Source: Actinomycetes bacterium
Lineage (GTDB): Bacteria; Actinomycetota; Actinomycetes; Mycobacteriales; Mycobacteriaceae
Assembly: GCA_022600605.1 (NCBI GenBank)
Contig: JAHZKD010000089.1
Span: 1-49,794 of the forward strand
Direction of reading: 5' to 3'
DNA length: 49,794 nt
The notes below the pieces were generated by a model. It was not told the origin of the DNA. It saw only the letters and a program-made list of their open reading frames with translations, and ran no database searches. Both the position numbers and the translations under genes were made by a program. Each line of letters starts with the position of its first letter. Within the stretch, counting starts at the first letter, position 1. Shown here piece after piece: positions 43,498 through 49,794 of this stretch.

Positions 43498-44973
43498 CTA
43501 CGCCGACGTGACGGCCGGCACCCGGTGTCTGGAGAATGTCAGCGCTGCGTCGTCGACCTTGCCACGGCGGATCAGCTGCAGGTCGAGCAGGTAATTCTGC
43601 TTGAGCCGCCAGGGAGCCCGAGAGCCCGCCTTGGGTAAATAGTCAAGCGCCCGCAGCACGTAACCGGGGGTGAAGTCCATCAGCGGATACGCGTCAACGC
43701 TGTCACCAGGGTGTCGGGCCTCGACGGTGTCGAGGCCGTTGGCATCCATGTGGTTGATCAACCGACAGAAGAATTCCGACACCAGGTCGGCTTTGAGGGT
43801 CCACGACGCGTTGGTGTATCCGATCGTGAAGGCCAGGTTGGGCATGTCAGTGAGCATCATGCCCTTGTATGCCATCGTCTTGTTGAGTTCGATCTCCTCG
43901 CCGTTACGCGATACCGCAGCCCCGCCGAACAGCTGAAGGTTCAGACCCGTTGCCGTGACGATGATGTCGGCGTCGAGGTGTTTCCCGGAGGTCAGTTTGA
44001 TCCCGGTTTTCGTGAAGCGCTCGATTGTGTCGGTCACGACCTCGGCCTTGCCGGCGCGGATGGTTTTGAACAGATCTCCGTTGGGCGCCAAGCAGACTCG
44101 TTCATCCCATGGGTTGTAACGCGGATTGAAGTGCTTATCGACGTCGAAATTTTCGGGCAGTCGGTGGCGGGCCATCGTCAGCAGTTGCTTTCGGAACGTG
44201 TCCGGGAAGCGGCGGGCGATCCGGTACTGGACGGATTGCAGCAGAATGCTCTTCCAACGGTTCAGTACGTAGGCCGCCTTCTGCGGCAGGTGTTTGTTGG
44301 TCTGGACCGTGAACGGGTCGACGTCGGGTAGCGCAGCGATGAACGTCGGTGACCGCTGCAGCATCGTCAGCTGCCCTGCGCCCGAATCCGCAAGGGCTGG
44401 GATCAGGGTGACGGCGGTGGCACCGCTGCCGATAACCACGATGCGCTTGCCCGCGTAATCGAGGTCCTCGGGCCAGTGCTGCGGATGGATGATGGTGCCC
44501 TCGAAATCCTCGGAGCCCGTGAACTCAGGCGAGAACCCCTGGTCGTAGTTGTAGTAGCCGCTGCAGGCCATCAGGTATTGGCTGGAGATCTCGACCTGCT
44601 CTCCATCACGTTCGACGATGACCGTCCAGCGACCGTCGGCGTCGGACCAGTCGGCGGACTTCACATGGTGGCCGTAGCGGATTTTCCTGTCGATTCCGTA
44701 TTCGGCGACGGTTTCCTTCAAGTAGGCCACGATGTCGGGACCATCGGCGATCGCCTTCTCCGCGGTCCAGGGCTTGAACCGGAATCCCAGCGTGAACATG
44801 TCGGAGTCCGAACGGATACCGGGGTATTTGAACAGGTCCCAAGTGCCCCCGAGGTTGTCCCGGCGTTCGAGGATCGCGTAGCTCTTGGATGGACAGCGGT
44901 CCTGTAGATGCCAAGCGGCGCTGATGCCGGAGATGCCGGCTCCCACGATGACAACGTCGACAAATTCGGTCAT
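43498..44973 (-). CDS. ethA: Baeyer-Villiger monooxygenase EthA
   Basis: Flavin monooxygenase that activates the prodrug ethionamide in M. tuberculosis; it inserts oxygen into ketones. The 491-residue chain (489 in M. tuberculosis) has the FAD motif GAGISG at 11-16, the Baeyer-Villiger fingerprint F157xG159xxxH163xxxW167 (FEGTIIHPQHWP), the NADPH motif GSGATA at 182-187, and VTATGLNLQLFGG. Full-length with no defect. Divergent from ethR with the operator between them. Physiological substrate unknown, perhaps mycolate-related ketones. Confidence 0.95.
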   Translation of the reverse strand: MTEFVDVVIVGAGISGISAAWHLQDRCPSKSYAILERRDNLGGTWDLFKYPGIRSDSDMFTLGFRFKPWTAEKAIADGPDIVAYLKETVAEYGIDRKIRYGHHVKSADWSDADGRWTVIVERDGEQVEISSQYLMACSGYYNYDQGFSPEFTGSEDFEGTIIHPQHWPEDLDYAGKRIVVIGSGATAVTLIPALADSGAGQLTMLQRSPTFIAALPDVDPFTVQTNKHLPQKAAYVLNRWKSILLQSVQYRIARRFPDTFRKQLLTMARHRLPENFDVDKHFNPRYNPWDERVCLAPNGDLFKTIRAGKAEVVTDTIERFTKTGIKLTSGKHLDADIIVTATGLNLQLFGGAAVSRNGEEIELNKTMAYKGMMLTDMPNLAFTIGYTNASWTLKADLVSEFFCRLINHMDANGLDTVEARHPGDSVDAYPLMDFTPGYVLRALDYLPKAGSRAPWRLKQNYLLDLQLIRRGKVDDAALTFSRHRVPAVTSA

Positions 44974-44982
44974 GGCGCAAAG

Positions 44983-45031
44983 CTATCAACGCATTGTCGA
45001 TCTAGTCAACACCATGTCGAAAATATCAACG
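44983..45031. promoter_or_regulatory. EthR operator between ethA and ethR
   Basis: The 49-base block starts CTATCAACGCATTGTCGA and ends TATCAACG. TATCAACG, TGTCGA and GTCAAC words recur with regular spacing in both arms. The pattern matches the long EthR operator of M. tuberculosis as I recall it, where several EthR dimers bind and repress ethA. It lies in the 102-base divergent gap. Confidence 0.8.
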
Positions 45032-45075
45032 TGCTGTAAAGTCTGCTGCGTGACCACCGCCAATTCGTCACCGTT

Positions 45076-45717
45076 GTGACTGCTGCCGGCCAGGCCCGGC
45101 CCGCCCGGGGCAGGCGCGCCGCCCGCCCCTCCGGCGACGACCGTGAGCTGGCCATCCTCGAGACTGCCGAACGCCTCCTCGAAGGCCGTTCACTTTCCGA
45201 GATATCGGTCGACGACCTCGCCAGGGGTGCCGGCATCTCGCGGCCGACCTTCTACTTCTATTTCGCGTCGAAAGACGCAGTGCTGCTGACATTGCTCGAG
45301 AGGGTTATCACCGAGGCCGACAGTGCTTTGCAGCAGTTGATATCCGAGCGGCCGGCCGACCATCACGAGATCTGGCGCCATGGCATCGATGTGTTCTTTC
45401 AGACCTTCGGTGCACATCGTGCGGTGTGCGCCGCGACGGTCGCGGCCAAGTCCGCCAACTCCGAGGCCCGCGAATTGTGGGCCAGGTCGATGCAGCGCTG
45501 GATCGATCACATCGCCGAGGTCATCGAAGCCGAACGGGCCGATGGAGCGGCGCCGGTCACCGTTCCAGCCGCAGAGTTGTCGACAGCCCTGAACCTGATG
45601 AACGAGGCGGTCATGGCAGCAGCCTTCGCAGGTCATCAGCCGGCTATCCCCGATCATCGCGTGCTGGACAACCTGGCGCACATCTGGACGACAAGCATCT
45701 ACGGCGACACACTCTGA
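45076..45717 (+). CDS. ethR: TetR-family repressor EthR
   Basis: Represses ethA and itself; ligands release it from DNA. The 213-residue protein (216 in M. tuberculosis) has an N-terminal Arg-rich tail, the TetR helix-turn-helix (ISVDDLARGAGISRPTFYFYFASKDAVLLTL) at about 45-75, and an all-helical ligand domain with EIWRHGIDVFFQTFGAHRAV and LNLMNEAVMAAAFAGHQP. GTG at 45076. The operator lies just upstream. Confidence 0.95.
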   Translation: MTAAGQARPARGRRAARPSGDDRELAILETAERLLEGRSLSEISVDDLARGAGISRPTFYFYFASKDAVLLTLLERVITEADSALQQLISERPADHHEIWRHGIDVFFQTFGAHRAVCAATVAAKSANSEARELWARSMQRWIDHIAEVIEAERADGAAPVTVPAAELSTALNLMNEAVMAAAFAGHQPAIPDHRVLDNLAHIWTTSIYGDTL

Positions 45718-45741
45718 TCTGTCGGCATCCAATGCGAACCT

Positions 45742-46116
45742 ATGTTCGTGTCCGTTCCGACCGCGAGCATCCTGCACGCTGATCTCGACTCGTTCTACGC
45801 TTCGGTTGAGCAGCGCGACGATCCAACGCTTCGCGGGCGCCCGGTGATTGTCGGCAGTGGCGTCGTGCTCGCGGCGAGCTACGAGGCCAAGGCCTACGGC
45901 GTCCGCACCGCCATAGGAGGGGGTCGGGCCCGGGCGTTGTGCCCGCAGGCCGTTGTCCTCCCACCTCGCATGTCGGCATACTCGGAGGCCAGCAGCGCAG
46001 TATTCGAAGTCTTTCGGAATACCACCCCGATCGTCGAACCGTTGTCGGTCGACGAAGCCTTTCTCGATGTATCGGGCCTGCGCTCGTCGTCGCCGCGGGT
46101 CCCTCGATCGCCGTGA
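45742..46116 (+). pseudogene. dinB: DinB-type DNA polymerase IV, 3' part lost to an IS remnant
   Basis: The first 113 or so residues are a good Y-family polymerase start: ILHADLDSFYASVEQRDDP with the metal Asp, RGRPVIVGSGVVLAASYEAKAYGVRTA, and VEPLSVDEAFLDVSGL with the catalytic Asp-Glu. After GLR the sequence changes at about 46085 and the frame stops at 46116, so the rest of the palm, thumb and little finger (more than 230 residues) is missing. Normal family length is about 350. In M. smegmatis a dinB gene lies near ethA/ethR, as I recall, so it is probably an inherited gene that was broken. Confidence 0.85.
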
Positions 46117-46483
46117 GGGCTGGCTGTACCTGTGCGCGGTACGCGACGGCTGCTCGCGCCGAGTCATCGGCTGGGCTATCGAGGATCACCTGCGCACCGA
46201 TCTGGTCGAGTCAGCGGTGAGGATGGCCATCGCAATGCGCGGTGAGCTGGCCGAAACAGTCCTATTACACGCTGACATGGGCTGTCAATACACCAGTAGC
46301 CAGCTGGCCCGATTCGCCCACCGACACAACCTGATCCGCTCAGTCGAGCGCACCGGCGTGTGCTGGGACAACGCCGCAGCCGAATCATTCTGGGCGACCT
46401 TAAAAGTCGAGTTCTACGACCGGCACTCGCGGCCCGCCCGTGATGTCGCAAAACTCGCCGTCGGCGACTGGATCGAACGGGTC
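46100..46483 (+). mobile_element. IS3-family transposase (OrfB) fragment
   Basis: In one frame the sequence reads REGWLYLCAVRDGCSRRVIG, LLHADMGCQYTSSQLARFA, TGVCWDNAAAESFWATLK and VEFYDRHSRPARDVAKLAVG. These are the second half of an IS3-type DDE integrase core, with the second Asp (HADMG) and final Glu (AAAESFW) present. The first Asp, the whole of OrfA and both terminal inverted repeats are missing. It joins a cut dinB gene on the left and a cut wax synthase gene on the right, so it marks a deletion between or through insertion elements. Confidence 0.88.
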
Positions 46484-47856
46484 TCTAGCAAATCCTTGAG
46501 TGCCTCTGGGAAGTAGTCGGCTATCCCCGAGACATCGGGGAGCAGACTCGGGCAGGAGGTGATTCCAACATCGAGCTTGCCGTTCAGCGACATCACCGTG
46601 ATGTTCAGTCCCGAACCATGGTGTATCGGGCCGAATGGATACATTGCCTTGATTTCTGAACCGAGAAAATACAAGGGTGTTTGTGGTCCCGCCACATTCG
46701 AGAAGATCAGGTTGTGGACCGGGTGTCGCGTGAGCGGGGTGCGAGGGTAGAGGCTCATCGCAGCGCGGCCCAGTGAGCGCGCTGCGAATTGCGCCCAATC
46801 CTGGAGCATCGCCGGGCCGATAGCCGAGTGGTGTTGCTTGGCCTCAGTATTGGCGCGCGCAATCGCGCGCAGCCGCTCAGCCGGCTCAGCTATGTGCGTC
46901 TCGAGGCAGGAGAACATGCCGGTGATCTGGTTGCGGCCGTGGCGGTCGGATTTCCCTCGCACCGATACCGGCACCATGGCGACCAGGGGCGGATCGGGCA
47001 GCTCGCCGTGATCGACCAGGAACTGGCGCACCGCGCCGGCCCCTATTGACATGACCACATCGTTCACTTTGACGCCGAACTTGTTCTTGACGGTCTTGAT
47101 GTCATCGAGGTCGAGTTGGGCGAAAGCGATATCACGCAGGCCGGTGACCGCTGCGTTGAACGTCGTCGCCGGAGCGGCGAATGGGGCGGCCATGGTCGAG
47201 CCGCTCGGGATGCGGCGCAGCGTTTTCAGGGCCGCTGACACCGTCGTTGGTAACACCCGGGCCAAGAGCGCGGGGCGGGTAGCAAAGTTCAGCAACCCGG
47301 TGGCCGCGATCTCAAACATGCTCGCCTCACCTGGGCCCTCGATCGGATCGGGCGGCGCTGCGTCGGGCTCATTGCTGCACAGTTGCGATAGCAACTGTGC
47401 ACCCGCCACCCCGTCCACGGCGGCGTGATGGGCCTTCGTCATTACGGCCAACGGGCCGCCCTCGGAGTCATCGGAGGCATGGCCCTCGATCACCCACATC
47501 TCCCACAGGGGCCGACTGCGATCCAAGGGTCGGGAAACGATATCACCGCACACCTGCGCCAACTCGTGGTGCCCACCCGGCGACGGCAGACTGACGCGCT
47601 TCACGTGGCGATCGATGTCGAAATCCGAGTCCTCCACCCAGGCAGGGTGATCCAAATTGAGCCAGCTGTCGGCAATCTTCTCGCGGAACCGAGGCGCTGC
47701 TTTGATCCGCGAGGACAAATCGTCGCGAAGCCGGTCGTACGAATAGCCGCCGGGCATCGTCGACGTGTCCAACTCGAGTACCGAGGACACATGCAATGGC
47801 TGCGTGGGAGTTTCGAGATACAAGAAACTAGCATCGAGTCCGCTGAGCCTATCCAT
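46414..47856 (-). CDS. Wax ester synthase/diacylglycerol acyltransferase (C-terminal end altered)
   Basis: WS/DGAT enzymes join acyl-CoA to diacylglycerol or a fatty alcohol to make storage lipid. From ATG at 47856 (MDRLSGLDASFLYLETPTQP) the 480-residue chain has the catalytic HHxxxDG motif (His143, His144, Asp148, Gly149 in KAHHAAVDGV), VPVSVRGKSDRHGRNQITGM and NLIFSNVAGPQTPLYFLGSE. The natural end was lost: after FPEALKDLLE (near 46485) the last 22 residues are read from the reverse strand of the IS fragment. The catalytic domain looks complete, so it may still work. The longer frame to 48126 is unconserved. Confidence 0.88.
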   Translation of the reverse strand: MDRLSGLDASFLYLETPTQPLHVSSVLELDTSTMPGGYSYDRLRDDLSSRIKAAPRFREKIADSWLNLDHPAWVEDSDFDIDRHVKRVSLPSPGGHHELAQVCGDIVSRPLDRSRPLWEMWVIEGHASDDSEGGPLAVMTKAHHAAVDGVAGAQLLSQLCSNEPDAAPPDPIEGPGEASMFEIAATGLLNFATRPALLARVLPTTVSAALKTLRRIPSGSTMAAPFAAPATTFNAAVTGLRDIAFAQLDLDDIKTVKNKFGVKVNDVVMSIGAGAVRQFLVDHGELPDPPLVAMVPVSVRGKSDRHGRNQITGMFSCLETHIAEPAERLRAIARANTEAKQHHSAIGPAMLQDWAQFAARSLGRAAMSLYPRTPLTRHPVHNLIFSNVAGPQTPLYFLGSEIKAMYPFGPIHHGSGLNITVMSLNGKLDVGITSCPSLLPDVSGIADYFPEALKDLLETRSIQSPTASFATSRAGRECRS

Positions 47857-48525
47857 GTCTACCTGCCTTTCTCGCTTCTGCGAAGTGTCAGGATTCACGC
47901 TGAGTGCGCGTCGTCTCCGATCAGATCCGACAGCAACGAATATTGTTTGGCCCCAATGGCTTTCTCTGCCGTGGTGCAAAGGTAGATTGCCATGGCCGCA
48001 CACCGCCAGTTCTCGGGTGAGGGCGAAGCTAGGCAATAGCTTTCCCCGCCTGCGGCCAGCAAGGGGTGGTCCACCCCGTGGTTCGTTGCTCAACCTGAGT
48101 TCCGCACCAACGGCCACCCGAAGCAATCGGGCCCGTTACCGTTTTGTTATCTTCCCCAAGGTACACCGCAACAGCCGAGTGCGGTAGCGCTTGATGTCCC
48201 TCAGCTAGTTTGACCGCGTGGCCCTGGGAGGCTTGCTCGATGTGGAGGGCAAGATCGATATGGCAGAAGATCACCACCATTCTCACCCGAGACGCTGGCC
48301 CCACTGATCGGAGCAGGAGTCGACCGTGTTCGTTATCGGGACTTCGCGGCCCGCAACTGCACCCGCGCGCGGTCTGGGGCCTAGGCAGGTACCGTGGCGC
48401 CGGAGTACAGCTAGTGGTGTCTTGGTGAAGAGCCAAGGAAGAGCGCTACGGCAATGCCGCGGTGCTTCCCGGCGTGCCCCTCGGGGGCGGCCCCGACCTA
48501 GAGATGCCGATGCCTCCCGACTGAT
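47857..48525. other. Gene-poor region between the wax synthase and PHP genes
   Basis: A 669-base gap without a supported gene. The first 20 bases hold the wax synthase ribosome site (AAAGGCAGGT on the minus strand). Farther on, frames are short and interrupted. One scrap ending at 48522 reads RAKEERYGNAAVLPGVPLGG and looks like the tail of some lost protein, but I cannot name it. The gap may be debris from the same rearrangement that broke dinB. Confidence 0.45.
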
Positions 48526-49530
48526 TCACGTGCTGGTCCACGCCGTGAGCTTGTCGACGGGCCAGGTGTTGACGACCCGCGAGGCGGGCAGGCCGGCATC
48601 GAGTGCGCGCTGAGCGCCATAGCCGAGGAACTCCAGCTGGCCGGGGGCGTGTGCGTCGGTGTCAATCGAGAATAGGCAGCCGATGTCCATCGCCAGCTTC
48701 AGCAGGCGTGTCGGCGGGTCTCGTCGTTCCGGGCGGGAGTTGATCTCGACGGCGGTACCGCTGTCGCGGCAGGCGGTGAAGACCTTCTCGGCGTCGAACG
48801 TCGACTCAGGACGCACTCCGCGGCCGCCGCCAACCAGCCGGCCGGTGCAATGTCCGAGCACATCGGTGTGCGGGTTGGCAGTGGCCTTGAGCATGCGCCG
48901 CGTCATCGAGGGCGCATCCATCCCGAGTTTGGAGTGGACGCTGGAGACGACGATGTCGAGCCGCTCAAGCAGCTCGGGCTCCTGATCGAGAGACCCGTCT
49001 TCGAGTATGTCGACCTCGATCCCGGTGAGAATCCGCATAGGTGCCACCTTTCCGCGGATTTCGTCAATAGCGTCGAGCTGCCTGCGAAGTCGATCAGGGG
49101 GCAGCCCGTTGGCGATGCGCAGGCGTGGAGAGTGATCAGTCAGCGCACAGTACTCATGGCCGAGCTCACGGGCAGCCAGCATCATTTCCTCGATCGGCGC
49201 CGATCCGTCGGACCAATTCGAGTGGACGTGCAGATCCCCGCGCAGCGCGGTGCGGATGTCGCCACCGCCCAGATCCTCGGCGGCTTCCCTGAGTGTGACC
49301 AGGGCGTCGGGCTCATAGCCCGCCCACGCCTGCTCGATGACCTTCGCGGTCTTCGGACCGATCTTCGGAAGCATCCGCCAACTGTTGGCCGCACCGTGGC
49401 GTTCCCGCTGGGTATCGGTAAGGGCCTCGATGACGTCGGCAGCGTTGCGATATGCCATAACCCGGCGGGAGTCCTCGCGGGCGCGGTCTTTGTAGTAGGC
49501 GATCCGACGCAGCGCGATCACTGGGTCCAT
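48526..49530 (-). CDS. PHP-domain phosphoesterase (Rv3856c type)
   Basis: A 334-residue protein. The N-terminal 75 residues are a helix-hairpin-helix region (LPKIGPKTAKVIEQAWAG) like that of family X polymerases. A PHP metal-dependent phosphoesterase domain follows: GDLHVHSNWSDG, YCALTDHSPRL, LTGIEVDILEDG, VVSSVHSKLGMD, DVLGHCTGRL and SIDTDAHAPGQL carry the usual His/Asp/Glu ligands. There is no polymerase catalytic core. It probably acts on DNA ends or nucleotides. ATG at 49530. Confidence 0.9.
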   Translation of the reverse strand: MDPVIALRRIAYYKDRAREDSRRVMAYRNAADVIEALTDTQRERHGAANSWRMLPKIGPKTAKVIEQAWAGYEPDALVTLREAAEDLGGGDIRTALRGDLHVHSNWSDGSAPIEEMMLAARELGHEYCALTDHSPRLRIANGLPPDRLRRQLDAIDEIRGKVAPMRILTGIEVDILEDGSLDQEPELLERLDIVVSSVHSKLGMDAPSMTRRMLKATANPHTDVLGHCTGRLVGGGRGVRPESTFDAEKVFTACRDSGTAVEINSRPERRDPPTRLLKLAMDIGCLFSIDTDAHAPGQLEFLGYGAQRALDAGLPASRVVNTWPVDKLTAWTST

Positions 49531-49719
49531 GGGTCAAGTGTGCCTCAGGGAGGCGGTGTGGGATCGGCGGTAATCCCGCCGCCTGGCGCCGTTGGCCCAC
49601 ACGATAGCTGCCTCGCCGATGCCCGGCAGCGGGGCTCAATCACGAGCTCGGGGCGATCGCGGTCAGGCAAAGAGGGAGTCCCGGGCCGCGAAGCCGGACA
49701 AACTCCTCGCGAGTCTCGG

Positions 49720-49794
49720 CTAGACGCCGTAGCGAAGGAGCTCGTCTGCGGTGATCAACCGTTCGGCCTTCGCTGGGAACTCGCGGCTCTTGAC
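49720..49794 (-). CDS. C-terminal end of an unidentified gene (partial)
   Basis: Reading inward from the window edge on the minus strand, 24 codons give VKSREFPAKAERLITADELL, then RYGV, and a TAG stop at 49720-49722. The composition and frame suit a real gene tail, but it is too short to name. It may belong to a gene starting beyond the window. Confidence 0.35.
   Translation of the reverse strand, partial: VKSREFPAKAERLITADELLRYGV

Noticed and set aside
48410..48522. Frame ending RYGNAAVLPGVPLGG as the tail of a PE/PPE or ESX-type protein
   Set aside because: It is only about 30 codons after an in-frame stop, with no matching upstream domain; I could not identify it.

Overview
The window is a stretch of chromosome from a mycobacterium (high G+C, mycolate and arabinogalactan genes). 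Its gene order follows the M. tuberculosis interval from fadD32 (Rv3801c) to Rv3856c, as I remember that order. It is not M. tuberculosis complex: the sulfolipid locus, PE_PGRS62, bfrB and sodA are missing from their usual places, and other genes occupy several of those sites.

Bases 1-15660 form a cell-envelope cluster. A long minus-strand run reads glf, glfT2, a PAP2 phosphatase, ubiA, aftB, fbpA, fbpD, a DUF732 lipoprotein, a Rv3802c-type cutinase-like lipase and fadD32 (cut by the window start). Together these make galactan, the arabinose donor DPA and the terminal arabinan residues, and activate and transfer mycolates. erp and a zinc amidase (Rv3811 type) lie divergently. Bases 15666-27084 carry a HAD phosphatase, two PlsC acyltransferases, a decayed phosphotransferase remnant, an MBL-Rieske protein with its small partner, a MOSC protein, a DUF5718-like protein, serS, a septum-formation-type membrane protein, a zincin, a Cys-rich small protein, a histidine phosphatase and pheA.

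Bases 27177-36233 are more mosaic. They hold an alpha/beta hydrolase, a Pro-rich membrane protein, an IdeR-type iron box ahead of a DUF2470 gene, a CPBP protein, an LCP protein, glpQ1, a zinc-ribbon membrane protein, a rhodanese, a repeat-rich intergenic region with DnaA-box-like sites, and a 51-residue membrane protein. Next is a nickel superoxide dismutase (sodN) with its maturation protease (sodX), placed where M. tuberculosis has sodA. Bases 36337-45717 carry a manganese (yybP-ykoY) riboswitch ahead of a GDT1-family transporter, espR, an IrrE-like metalloprotease with a 7-TM partner protein, a Rv3850-type protein, copC-copD, hns, rraA, and the divergent ethA/ethR pair with a recognisable EthR operator.

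Bases 45742-49794 contain a scar. The 5' part of a dinB-type polymerase gene and the 3' end of a wax ester synthase/DGAT gene are both truncated against a fragment of an IS3-family transposase. A gene-poor stretch, a PHP-domain protein (Rv3856c type) and the last codons of an unidentified minus-strand gene follow. Locus-tag comparisons are from memory; no database search was run.
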